From positions 8,816,398-8,880,397 of the forward strand of contig OW051469.1 in the NCBI GenBank assembly GCA_932521025.1: 64,000 bases of DNA, read 5' to 3'. The stretch's first letter is position 1, and each line of letters starts with the position of its first letter. Under the pieces are notes generated by a model. It was not told the origin of the DNA. It worked only from the letters and a program-made list of their open reading frames with translations, and did not search any database. A program made the position numbers and the translations under genes. The DNA comes from Oscheius onirici (Eukaryota > Nematoda > Chromadorea > Rhabditida > Rhabditidae). Positions 28,459-39,210 of this stretch are shown here, piece by piece.

Positions 28459-30217
28459 GTTTGTTTGCACTGAGAGACAGGGGCTTCCCCCGAATCGACC
28501 ACTGAGCTATTGACTACGTTGCTATGTGTGCTGGAACAGCTGTTGTTATGCTCTGGAGGGAGAGCTCAAAAATCGTCATCAGAACCTATCCATTCTTTGA
28601 CTTACGTCAGCTGATAGCACGTGTGTATTTGTCCTCTCTCTTCCTCAGCGTCTGGCTACACAGTGTAGCAGAGAGACAGAACTTCCTTTCAATTTTCTTC
28701 CAGAACAGACTCTCACAATCAGAACAAAATACTGTAGCTTTTCTTTCTAAAAAGTTCCAAAACTTTCCAAAAAGTTTTTTTTACATAATCCCTTCAAAAT
28801 ATATATAGCTTGTTTTTTGCACAAAAAGTATTCACACTAATACAATAACTTTACTCGCTTTTTGTTTGTATTAGGTGTTAATACCTAGAGATACTTTCAG
28901 ATTTGCTCACAGTGCTCGTCTAACGCCTCTCCTGACTGTTGTTCGCTTTCGACCACACAGCACTCAGTGAGTTTTTTCTTCTTCTCTTGGCACTATATCT
29001 TTATGTTATATTTTCCTCTAGTAGGCTATTGATCAAGGCTCTTGACTACTAGTAGCGCGCACCGGAAAAGGTCACTCTGGCGGCGAAAGCATTTTGAATT
29101 TCAAATTATGGCACTATATTGTTGGAAACCTTCTGAAGATGCCCTAATCTTCTAACTGTGGACTTTTGCATGGTAGACCACCAAGTGGTCTCATTACAGT
29201 AGGAACCGACTGTCTCTGTAATGCCGTCCCCCTAACCCGACTCTTTACCTTCCTGACCTTCTTCTCAAAAGTAGTATTACTGCTACCAAGTTTCCTTGAC
29301 CAAAAGTAAAGTTTCTTCCCGACTCAAACCTGAGTTCCGAAGAGACTCATGGGCTGCGGGTGATTCCTGAGTGGCCAGGTTGCGGTAGAAGTTCCGAAGC
29401 TGCCTCGACTTTTGTGTTAACGCCTTTACTCCATAGCAAACTACTACCAATTACCGACCTCGGAGGGATGGATGCCTTGGTTGGGCCAAGTGGGGTTTTG
29501 AACTTGGGACCCTTTAGGTTCCATTGCGCCATCTCGCTCTCAATCTATTGACTTATCACTGATTCCTTACACGTCTTTGTGAAGGGGGCTGGATAACTAC
29601 CGGAATCTGTGTTCCGAGTATACTTCCGAAAAAAAATTGTGGTCCAGACCATGGTCCGGCCTCTACGGTAGATATATAGGCTCTTAACCAGATCGTTGAA
29701 GGGACTCGGGACTCAGCTATTAACAAGTGTCTATGATCCGGGTAAGAAGCGGAGTTCCGGTACAAGACCAGAGTATAGCCTGAGAAATGGAGCCCGCTCC
29801 TGACCAGAGTGTAACCCCAGAAAAGCTGCCAAAATATCGTCTTGCGTAATTGTCGGTACCCAAATTTGCGTACGAAAAATACAGTAGAAATTCGAATAAA
29901 TTGGCTTGTTCGTGGGTACGAAATTTCTCGTCAATTAAAAATGGTGAAGATTTGGCACGCGCTATAGAGATACTCTTTGTCTTTGAAAACGTTTCTGTTC
30001 CTATACTCTCCATTCCAGTCCACATGCCCTTTGGACCGAAATCAGTACATTCGCACAAAAGAACATCAGTCCCCACCGCAGCTCGCGTCTTATCACCCAA
30101 ACTATTCTCTAGTTGCTGCTCTCTGCTTATCACTCATTTTCTGCCAATTTGCCGCTCAGCTCGTTGCCTAGCATCAGTCTCTTTCCGTCAACAACTCTCT
30201 AATTTCCAGACGCCAAA
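28459..30217. other. Region between exostosin and TMEM86 genes
   Basis: About 1.75 kb. An exon-like segment starts after TACTTTCAG at about 28901 (in one frame a basic RLTPLLTVVRFRPH run). The rest has scattered repeats, including tRNA-like words at about 29370-29400 and 29478-29541. The final bases before 30218 (TTTCCAG plus eight bases to ATG) look like a 5' UTR acceptor. Confidence 0.4.
29478..29541 (-). repeat. tRNA-derived (SINE-like) sequence
   Basis: Reading leftward, A-box-like GATGGCGCAATGGAA then AGTTCAAAACCCC as a weak B box. The sequence TGCGGTAGAAGTTCCGA nearby (about 29382) is shared with the tRNA-like copy at 31287, which supports a common family. Confidence 0.4.
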
Positions 30218-30988
30218 ATGAAGACGACAATGTACGTCGTGGCTGCAATCTACGCCCTGCTCGTCTTCAACTTTTACCACAAATCCAATGGATTCACCAA
30301 GTTCCACGACGAGTTTTATGCCTACTGGAAAGTGATTCCGCTGGTCTTCCTCGTCGCCTTTACCTTCCTCCACCAGATTGGAATGACTGCTCGGGATAGT
30401 CAGATCGCGGCCATGGGACTGGCTCTCGGTGCCATTGGAGACTACCTGATTGGAGCCAGTCACGATGGAATCGCCAGCGGAGCCATCGCTTTCGGACTCG
30501 GACACTTGTGCTACCTCTCTCTCTTTGCCCACAAGACGAAGTCCGTCTACGTTCCTCTGGCCATTGCCGTTCTCTCGTGGGGAGGATTCCTCGGTCATTT
30601 CTGCTTGATGCCAATGCTTACGCAGCATCCAATAGCCGTCGGAATCATGTCCATCTATTCGCTGATCCTCTCCAGCTGTGTAGTTATGTCCGCCTCGCAG
30701 TACATTTATCGATCGGAGACGGATTCGGAAGATGTGAGTTTTTGGAATTTTGACGGGGATAGGGACAGAGAGACAGAGAATGAGTACAAGTTTCAGGCCC
30801 TCTTCTACCGTCTGCTCGGTTTCGGTCTCTTCTTTGTCTCCGACTCGTCTCTCATCCTCCACCACACGGGTCATTACATTCCCTTTGAAGAGCTCCTCAT
30901 CCTCGGCACCTACTTTTCGAGCCAGTACTTCATTTTGCACTCGTTCGTCTCACAGGCCATTCATGACAACGTGAGGAAGGTCAAGTAA
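30218..30988 (+). CDS. TMEM86/YhhN-family lysoplasmalogenase
   Basis: Two exons, 30218-30734 and 30798-30988, separated by a 63-base intron that is itself open in frame, so an unspliced reading is 21 residues longer. The spliced protein is about 235 residues with seven or eight membrane helices. Family marks: MGLALGAIGDYLIG with the catalytic-region Asp, GLGHLCYLSLF, and near the end FFVSDSSLIL with the second conserved Asp, then YFSSQYFIL. Enzymes of this family hydrolyse the vinyl ether bond of lysoplasmalogens in ER membranes. The start follows TTTCCAG and a short leader. A CATAAA signal lies about 35 bases after the stop. Confidence 0.88.
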   Translation: MKTTMYVVAAIYALLVFNFYHKSNGFTKFHDEFYAYWKVIPLVFLVAFTFLHQIGMTARDSQIAAMGLALGAIGDYLIGASHDGIASGAIAFGLGHLCYLSLFAHKTKSVYVPLAIAVLSWGGFLGHFCLMPMLTQHPIAVGIMSIYSLILSSCVVMSASQYIYRSETDSEDVSFWNFDGDRDRETENEYKFQALFYRLLGFGLFFVSDSSLILHHTGHYIPFEELLILGTYFSSQYFILHSFVSQAIHDNVRKVK

Positions 30989-31286
30989 CACAAAAGGTGG
31001 CCAACTTCCTGGTGATTTGTGTACATAAAGCATTAGCACGAGTATGTTTTCTTATTTTCTGTTTGTAGGAGCTCCAGTTGGCTTGAGAGAGACGAAAACA
31101 TGGTCTGTTTGACTAGGAGGTGGTCAGAAACTGGATGATAAGAAAGAAGCTCGAAGTTTTATCAAAATTATTGTAGCAGTATACCTGTTTGCTGCCCAAG
31201 TCTTTCCAACTCACAAAAAAGAGCTCAAAAAATGATTTCTCCTTCGCAAGATTGAAGTAACCGGTCAAATCTCCGCCCCGCTTTGT

Positions 31287-31352
31287 CCCGCATGGCTCAG
31301 GCGGTAGAAGTTCCGACTGTAGCTCAAGCAACCCGAGTTCGATTCCGGGTAG
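31287..31352 (+). repeat. tRNA-derived (SINE-like) sequence
   Basis: A box CATGGCTCAGGCGGTAGAAG and B box GAGTTCGATTCCGGG; the T arm pairs (ACCCG/CGGGT) but the anticodon and acceptor arms do not. Confidence 0.6.
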
Positions 31353-31936
31353 TGAAAATCATTTTTGCATTTTAGTAAAATACTAAAGGAACGTCTCAAA
31401 ACTGTTCTTGGCAAACAAATCCGAAAACGAAAAGTTCGCTTGAAAAGGACAATCTTCCAAGAGGACGATATTTGTGCCGCACTCTGAGCAAACTTCTCAC
31501 TCATGTTGGCTCAGTTACGTTCTTCTCTGACTTTTTTCCCTCACAATCTCTGGCAACCGAGAAACGACAACAAAGGAACACCAAGCCAAGGCCATCCAGG
31601 TGTCACTGCTGTTTCTATCCCTTCCCGTTCTCACCTTTTTGAACACCTGGCGACTTCGTTTTTTAGTAGGGAGTAACATGTGGTACTTTTTATCTTTTTC
31701 CGATCCAGATGAGAGTAAAAGATATAGGTTCATTGAAATTGTCTGATCAAATGTCCTTGAGAGATGGTCCCAATGACTCTGTACGCAGTAATTTCAAGGT
31801 GCTGAGAACTGTCCTTTAGGACAATCTTTACCTGGACTGAAATTTTATTCCCGATCAGGAAACACAGAGTCAGGCTGACACTGACTGTAAAAAACGCTCT
31901 GGAACACCCAATAGTTTTCGGACAGGAACCGGATTG

Positions 31937-32126
31937 AAAAGAAGAGAGATTACCGTAAGATTTTAGCTCTTCCCTTTGAGACCCACTTAACACATTGAAT
32001 ATTCAGCCAACAAATTTCCAATTTTGCCGCGTATCTTTCGATTTGTTAGCTAAGTATCCAATGTTTGCATGCTAAGTGGGTCTCGAAGGGAAGAGCTAAA
32101 ATCTTACGGTAATCCCTCTTCTTTTT
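31937..32126. mobile_element. Foldback element B
   Basis: The left arm AGAGATTACCGTAAGATTTT with AGCTCTTCCCTTTGAGACCC is mirrored with a few mismatches by GGGTCTCGAAGGGAAGAGCT and AAAATCTTACGGTAATCCCT. Arms are about 55-60 bases, with further weaker pairing inside (CATTGAATA / TATCCAATG). No coding capacity. Confidence 0.75.
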
Positions 32127-32260
32127 TAATAGACCATGTTTGTCTGATCAGTACCACTTTCTATTTCAAGTGGAACGTCAGGTTTATGAAATTTCCTATG
32201 TTCTCTTTTTCTCCACCAGGATGAATACCTTTTCCAAACAAATTTGTATTTTTTTTTCAG

Positions 32261-32373
32261 ATCTCGACTCATTGTCCCCCCTCCCCAGCAGCTGTCACCA
32301 ATGACTGGAGCAGATGGTCAGCTGGAAGAATGGCCTTCGTCTCCTCTGTCCAGGGGGTACGTCGAGGAGACCA
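32261..32373 (+). other. Isolated exon-like segment
   Basis: Bounded by TTTTTTTTCAG and GAGACCA/GTAAGTC, open in two frames, with codon-like composition (for example PQQLSPMTGADGQLEEWPSS). No neighbouring exon could be joined with confidence; a gene between 31 and 33.5 kb may have been missed. Confidence 0.3.
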
Positions 32374-32737
32374 GTAAGTCACTTTATTGTCTTACCTAAT
32401 GGGCCGTCCTACAAGTCCCGACTGGTCTGAAGAGCCATGGAGTAAGTTCTGTCCTATTCTAGCCCGCGAAACTAGTTCGAAAAACCAGTCAACGAGACTC
32501 ATTTACATTCTCGACCATCAGTCTCTCTCTCTCTGTCCTTTGGCATCCTCTGATTTGAGGAGAGAGACAGCGCGATCCACTTGAACACGACGAGTACCCA
32601 AAAACGGTCTCATCTTTCTCCTGTTTGCCTGTTCTTATTTCGAGAAAAATCTGCGAGGATATGTCCGGAGAATGTCTGATCGGAAGCAATGGTCAAGGAG
32701 TCTATGACGGTAAGATTCTATGTCTGTCCCTTTGTCC

Positions 32738-33156
32738 AGGCATGGCAAACCTAGTCCGGAACCAGCCAGCTTCGGCCAGGAGCCAACTTTGCGGCGGGCA
32801 AAAAAAATTCATTTCGCATTTATTTCTGATTCTTCTTGTTTAAAAATACTTTGTAGGGTAAGAACTAATTATGACATAAAAAGATTACAAGAAAACGGAA
32901 AACTGACGACGAAAAGAGAAGAAACCGAAAATTTTCTGAAGATTTCAACGAAATTCTTGGAAAATCCGAAGATTCTTCCATTTTCGTTGTCATTTTTTAT
33001 GTTTTCTCGTAATTTTTTTGATGTAGTAAATAGATCTTACCCTACAAAGTATTTTTAAACAAGAAAAATCAGAAATAAATGCGAAATGATTTTTTAGCCG
33101 CAAAGTTGACCCCTGGCCGAAGCTGGTCTGATTCCGGGCCAGGTTTGCCATGCCTG
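32738..33156. mobile_element. Foldback (MITE-like) element A2
   Basis: Starts GGCATGGCAAACC and ends in its reverse complement GGTTTGCCATGCC. The arms (about 130 bases each) include CAGCTTCGGCCAGG and TTTAAAAATACTTTGTAGGG on both sides. It shares the segment TTTGCGGC(GGGCAAA) followed by TTCA(T) with element A1 at 19618, so they form one family. No coding capacity. Confidence 0.78.
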
Positions 33157-33573
33157 TTCTGTCCCTCTGTCTCTCATCCAGTTGTTTGGTTCTCCTCTCG
33201 TTCGTATAGAGAGAAGCCATAGTCAAAGTGCAAACACTGGTTACCTCAAAACAACGCCTAATGCTTGTGTCCCCACAGGAGCAGCAGGTTAGGAGGAAAG
33301 ACAATTTGTTGAAAATCAGCTGAGCGACGATGGTCTCTCGGGGGGACACGCCCTTCCACAAAGAGAGAGCTTCGGTGTCAAGGTCGAGAGACCACCCATT
33401 TCGTTATTTTTTTCCAAACTTTTGATCATTTTTGAGTACAAGAACTTGTCCCCCTTCCAATAAAAGCCAAACAGCTGTTTGGTGCCGCCCCTTGGTCAAA
33501 GAGAGACTGTTCCTCTCTCTCAGTCTCTCTCCCTGTCCCCTTCCAATCAAATTCCCAACAATAGTGGCTTAGA

Positions 33574-36500
33574 ATGACACGACGCGATGTGCCGAACAGA
33601 CTGGCAATAGCCGACGACGAGCCGCCAGGTGTGTGTCTCTTTTTCTTGTCTTCTTGACCAACATCACGTGTTGACCCTAAAGGAGCCGGCTGTGTGTCTA
33701 CCGGATTCGGGGTGGCGAAAATCAGCTGACTTGAGGGTGGAAAGTGCGTGGGTCAGTCATGACTCAGAAAAGTGTTAAAATTCATGCAAATATGGCTAGT
33801 GATAAGAGCCGGTCAGACATGTTGAAAGAACATTTCAGGCATGGACTGTTTTGGGGAGGATCGAGAAGCCCTGAACGACCTGGCCAAATATTTCAACAAT
33901 GCCCATTTGAGTGACGTGAACGTAATTGTTGGTGATGAGACGTGAGTTCTTATGCTTTGGAATTGAATTGGGAAGGAGACTGATTGAGATGGAGACAGAG
34001 ACAGAGAGAGGGACAGAGGACAGAGGACAGAGTTCGTCTCTTCTTCAAATTCATTGACAGAATTCTCTGTCTCTTCTGACAGAGATAGACAGAGAGACAG
34101 AGACTCTTCCAGATTCCCAGCCCACCGACTGATTTTGGCCAAGAGCAGCGACATCTTTGACCGGATGCTCAGTCAGCGATGGAACGGTGATAAGAAGGAT
34201 ATGGAGGTGGTTGAGGAGCCAGCCTGTCAGAAGTTCTTCGCCCCATTCCTTCGCTTCATGTACTGTAACCATGTCGTTCTTCATCAGGACAACTGCCTTC
34301 CTATTCTGATTCTGGCTGATAAATATAATGTTACTAGCTTAAAGAAGGTGAGCCTTCCCTTTTCAATGTCTCCAATTTTTAGGTCTGCATCGACTACGCC
34401 GAACGGGAGATCTTGCCCATCCTTCCGCTGAAAGAAGTCTTCTGTGTTTGGTTCTCCTATGCCACGAAGGCATTCCATCAAGTCTCCTCTTTCCTCTTTC
34501 CAATCAAAAAACTCAATTGCAGACTCTCATCCGTGCCTGTATCCAAACGATTGCGCGCGACTTTGAGACGGTCTTCAGCGAGGAATGGCAATCGAACTGG
34601 CTTTCATTGGATCGCGATCAGCTGATCGAACTGCTTCGCTGTAACCAAGCCGTGATATCGAGTCAGTTTTCCGTAAAAGTAGTCAATAGGGACAAATCAC
34701 AGATGAGTATAAGCTGTGGGAAGCTGTTTTGAAATGGCTACAGGCACCAAATCATCCGGAACGACGCGGGACTACGGCCACTCCCCTGTTGAGTCAAATA
34801 CTTCCTCTGATTAGGTAGATTCGAAATAGTAGAAAAAAATCGCAAATTTAGGTTCGCTTTCATGACGGCAGATGAGTTGAATCAGGTAGAAAAGTGTCCG
34901 ATTACTGAGCAGTTTCCTAAACTGTTCCATCCTCTCCTATTGGCAGCCTACAAATGGCAAGCATTGTCACTGAACAGTCGCTGCTCTCAGAAGTGAGTTT
35001 TTTTACTGTCACTAGTGTTTTCCCTTGATCTCTTACCCTGTTACTGACTGTCCCTTACTCTCTGTTACTGTTCCTCACTTTCACAAGATCTCTTACTCTC
35101 TCACTCCTTAACTCATTAACTTTTACTGCCCCCCCCCCCCTTTACTGTTCTATACTCACTTAATTTCACTGTCCCCGACTCTCTCCCTAAAACTTTAACT
35201 GCTCCTCGTTCTCACCAGTACTGTCCCCTTCTCTCTACACTTGGGCGTCGAGTCGAAAAGTGGAGTCACCAGCCGATTTGAGTCGCGTCTACCTTATAAT
35301 TATAAATCGCGCAGTGTCCGAACTCACTTGGTCGCTCCCAAATATATCGCTGGCATAAGTATGTAGTACTCGGCGAGTACTACCGATACCAATCATAAAA
35401 TCCCGAAAATTCTCAAAGGCTGAGCCACGGTGACCGAAGTTTGGTCAAAAATCGGGACGAAAAAATCGAACAAATTCGGTTCTAAGTGGTATAATCTTGT
35501 AGTACTTTTAGTAATAAAATTTGAACGCGCCAAATTCGTACGCAAAAGTGCGTCGCGGACATTTTCGATCTGACGAACAATTATTATTCGTAATTTAGCT
35601 ATTTCTCTTGCAGAAATCAGTTTTTCGGCTATTGGGACGTACTCTTCGGCTATTTTTGTCGAACTGGTACCTATTCTTGTTCTCATCAATAAATTTGCCA
35701 TTATCATGCTGGTAAAATGGTAAAAAGACTAAAACTCTTAGCAGACGGCGAGTTTGTAAAACGCCGGTAGCTATTCCTGTTCTCATAGATAAATTCCGTA
35801 GCAATTTTGGGTTAAAATTGAACTTGTAGCTACTCTTTTCTTGGCAAAATACGAATTGACGCATAGATGCAAGCTACTCAAACTCTTCGGACAAACGCCT
35901 TGGCCTAGTCATACCATTACATACAAAAGCTAAAAGTTTATTTGGAAAATAACAATATTTTCGTTATTGACTATTTTCTTCCTCTATCGAAGAGTATTTG
36001 AGCCGCGGAATTTGAAATCGACTCGTCTCGACTCGAATCGAGCCGACTCGTGGCTCAAATCGAGCTCAACTCGACTCAAGTCGAGTTGCCCAAGTATACT
36101 TCCCACTTCCTGTCACTGCCCCTTAATTTCTCCCCATAACCTTTTCTCAATCTCTGTCCTTCATCCTCTTACTGTAACTCTCCAATACTTCCAGAGAGTT
36201 CACCACAACCCAGTTCCTTCTTCGAAAGTATACAGACACCCGCTGGGATAAGACAGTCTCTGTCCCGATGGATGATCTCTCTAAAGCTGATCATGCTTAT
36301 TCAGTAAGTCCAAAACCCCTACTGGAAATTAAAGTTCAGTTCACAACCCGCTCCTGTACCTTTCCCGAACAGACGTGGTCCTGGAATCTGAAGCTCAGTA
36401 CGAGTCCCTATTCCAACAACGACGACTGTCTGCATATCTATCTCATTGCCGAAAACATTGACAATCCGCGAAGCGTCGAATTTATGCTCAGTTTCGTCGA

Positions 36501-36675
36501 TGAGAAGAAGGTCGTCCGTTCTGTAACGGGAAAGAAAAATTTCACAAAGACGCGCTATTCGACGGAGCTGGAACTCGACCGTCGGGTCGAGGTCAGCGAA
36601 CTGACTTCCGGAGACACTCCACTGGTAGTCGGTGGAAACTTGTACTTGCAGCTTACTCTGAAACCCATTGAATGA
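33574..36675 (+). CDS. BTB-BACK domain protein (BTBD17-like)
   Basis: Exons 33574-33628, 33839-33941, 34113-34347, 34383-34481, 34523-34661, 34703-34814, 34852-34992, 36195-36303 and a last exon to 36675 join in frame to roughly 390 residues. The BTB domain spans SDVNVIVGDETFPAHRLILAKSS to about ILADKYNV. A BACK region follows (LIRACIQTIARDFETVF; WLSLDRDQLIELL; WEAVLKWL). The C-terminal third is strand-rich (TWSWNLKLS; VEFMLSFVDEKK), like the TRAF-like tail of BTBD17. BTB-BACK proteins often serve as Cullin-3 adaptors; that role is inference. The last long intron carries a DNA element (35236-36098). The final intron boundary near 36304-36372 is ambiguous because the segment is open in frame. 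Confidence 0.78.
35236..36098. mobile_element. DNA element with TATACTTGGGC terminal inverted repeats
   Basis: The left end TACACTTGGGCGTCGAGTCG and the right end, whose reverse complement is TATACTTGGGCAACTCGACT, make terminal inverted repeats. Both ends continue as degenerate CGACTC/GAGTCG repeats. The insertion accounts for most of a 1.2 kb intron. TA at both extremes would fit a TA target duplication. No transposase frame is seen, so it is non-autonomous. Confidence 0.65.
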
Positions 36676-37422
36676 TCTCTATTTATTGGTAGCTTCACTT
36701 CCTGGTTATGCTCATAATCTGATTACATAATATGACTCAATTTTGTACATAAAGAAACGCTTGCTGTATGGCAATGTCACTCGCCAATCCTCCGGACTGT
36801 CCTCTTCGAATGAGAGACAAGTGAGAGTCGGTCCTGTCTGACAAGACGACTAACTCTCTCTCCCTCTTATCTCACCTAATTCAGTTGTCTTGACAGTCTC
36901 CAGACATTGAAATTTCGTTTAGAGGGCGATATCCAGATTGCGGAAGCCTAGTTAGACTCAGTTTTCAGTCTTATAAAAACGCCATCTCTGGTGCTTCTCA
37001 GACCATGAGCTGATTCATGGTCTGACACCTTTGTAAATCGTCCATTACCAGAAGTCCACTTCTGTCAGATAAGCATTTGCGACGGTTCAGCTGGCGGCTG
37101 AGCGACTGTGACTATTCGGACAGCTACGAGTGATGACAGCAGTTCCCGAGACGAGGGCTTCCAGAGCGGCTAAGGTAGCACGGCTCGCGGAATTTCCTTT
37201 CGAATGAACACGCTCGCCAGAAGAAACTTTTGAGCTAGCTGAATTGGATCATGTTCAATGCAAGATCCGACTGGCTTCAAATACCCGAGCATTAAAGCGA
37301 CTAAGCACCTCTTGCCTATGAAGCTTGCCTCACCTTCGAACGGCAATAACTAAATTTCATAGAAAAAGTTTAGATCCTGAAAGGTAAGCAAATTTTATCG
37401 GAAAATAGGTACAAAATAAACG
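36676..37422. other. 3' region between convergent genes
   Basis: About 750 bases between the BTB gene (rightward) and the SR-rich gene (leftward). No exon or repeat recognised. ACATAAAG near 36749 could be the BTB polyadenylation signal. Confidence 0.45.
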
Positions 37423-38150
37423 CTAGCAGTTGATGCCGAGAACTCGCCGTTGTTCTCTCCACGTGTTGAGCCAGTCGGCTTTTCTTTTCTCCGGGTTGAT
37501 GCGGAACTGAAATTTTGAGAATTGACGATAAAAAAAGAGTCCAAATCACATTAGAATGAAGAAGTGGCGGTCCCTGCCTCGTAGGAGTCGTCAAGGAGCT
37601 TGGAAGTGGCGGCAACGAGGTCCCTTCTTCTTTTTTGATCTCCTTATTCATCCAAGCCGGCCCGAAAATGGCCTTTTCGTGTTGATCCTGCGCCATCTCG
37701 ACTTTTTCGGCTTTTGTTTGGTGTTTCTGAAGGAAAACATCATTGTCGAGTAAAAACCATGAAAAAAAAATCAAACCTTTTGTGATCGTCCTCCGCCCAT
37801 CGATGACTTGAATTGTGTCTGCTGGAAACCTCCTTCGTCAATTCTTTCAATTTCCCGGGCTCTGGTGGCCTGTTCCGAGTGGCTAAGGTCCTCAAATGGA
37901 CGAGGAGCACATCCTGGAGCGGAATCTTGAGCTGTTTTCGAAGCTGTCTCTAATCCTTCGCGCATTCGTCGCTTCGCCTCTTCCATTCCCTTCAAATTGC
38001 TGCTCTTCTTGGCTTTGTGATGGCGATCACGGTCCCTGTGTCTGAATCGGGCTGTGTGACGTAAAGTAAGAGGAAATCTCACCGTTTAGGAGACTTGGAG
38101 CCTGAACGGCGCCTTGAAGAGTGCGGCGGGGAACGAGATCGTCTGCCCAT
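37423..38150 (-). CDS. SR-rich splicing-related protein (RSRC1-like)
   Basis: Four minus-strand exons give about 200 residues. The N terminus is an Arg/Ser domain (MGRRSRSPPHSSRRRSGSKS followed by RHRDRDRHHK). A Lys/Glu-rich helical middle then reads MEEAKRRMREGLE. The conserved-looking C terminus includes FEDLSHSEQATRAREIERID, EKAIFGPAWMNKE and a last exon ending WLNTWREQRRVLGINC. This combination of a short RS domain and helical tail resembles arginine/serine-rich coiled-coil protein 1, a spliceosome-associated protein; the family name is tentative. The first intron uses the acceptor CCGATTCAG; the nearer CACACAG would shift the frame. It converges on the BTB gene. Confidence 0.6.
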
Positions 38151-38276
38151 TGTTTATCTGCAAAAGGTTGATAAATTTTCACTATTCTGAGCAATTTGCA
38201 GGAGAAAATAAGAGTATGGAACGGAAAAGAAGATTAATTTAGCATCGTTTGAATTGGTGCCGGTTTTTGTGAATCC

Positions 38277-38802
38277 TGTGGCCGGATCCAAGATGTGGGA
38301 TTCACTCACGGGGACCCCACGCTGTACCCCGTGGGGGTACTTGTGTAGTACACAGACGCAATTACCATTGAGTCTATAATTGTTTTAACATTGAAATAAC
38401 TTTGACTTAACTTAAATTGGGACAAAAGAAATCACTCGTCATGAGTATTTTCTCGCTTTCTACTGCGAAAGAGGAAGCTGTTCGATTACTTCAGCAATAT
38501 CGTCTTTTGTCTATACAACCAAGCTATTCCCCAACAGCCATCAAATGCAGCTTTACTTTAATAGTGACTCTACCACATTTCAAACATAATGATTTGCACA
38601 TCAATCAGTTTCATCGATTAGACTAGGTAATCAATTAGACTCATATAATTAGACTTGTGAACACTATGGTAATTGCGTCTGTGTATATACTATACAAGTA
38701 CCGATTTTTCTATGCATTTTGGACTCCATGGGGTACAGCGTGGGATCCCCGTGGAGTGAATCCCACGCGTGGACCCCACGTGGGGCATCTTGGATACGGC
38801 CA
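38277..38802. mobile_element. Foldback element C
   Basis: The left arm runs GTGGCCGGATCCAAGATG, GTGGGATTCACTC, CCCACGCTGTACCCC, then CACAGACGCAATTACCAT. The right arm carries each of these in reverse complement and order (ATGGTAATTGCGTCTGTG ... GGGGTACAGCGTGGG ... GAGTGAATCCCAC ... CATCTTGGATACGGCCAC). Arms are about 100 bases, with an AT-rich centre of 300 bases holding a short open frame of no recognisable content. Confidence 0.8.
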
Positions 38803-39210
38803 CTGACAAACGGGGGACGTGAAGAATGAATTCAAAAATTTGCCGTGTCTAATTTTCATCATTGTTTGCCTATTTAGCTTTAATTATTTGCCTTTTTTTT
38901 GTTTCTTTTTCGTGTAAATAATGGAAAAGTAAAAGAATGAATCTAAATAATGTCTAAAAAAAATAGCTCAGAGACTTTGGAGTGGTCGCTTGAAGTAGAA
39001 AGAAGAACAAGTAGAGAAAGATCCGTTTCCAAAGCTGTTTTTCAACAAATTTTCGAAACAAATGAATTGAAATTCCATGCCATTAATGACGTAGCACGTT
39101 TACAGCCGTTCCTTTGAATATGTGGTCAATTTTGGCGAGATGCCACGCTTTTGCATTCTCTCACTTTGCTCCGTTTCTTCACAAATCGCTAAATTTTCCG
39201 TTTAGCCAAA

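Noticed and set aside
28461-28530. tRNA-like words (TAGCTCAGTGG and TCGATTCGGGGG) on the minus strand
   Set aside because: The two boxes touch each other with no room for an anticodon arm, so I do not count it as a tRNA-derived copy.
30188-30940. 250-codon minus-strand frame
   Set aside because: Antisense of the TMEM86 gene, whose plus-strand frame shows family motifs and membrane helices.
38417-38626. 69-codon frame inside foldback element C
   Set aside because: Low-complexity, no motif; the centre of a palindromic element is not expected to code.
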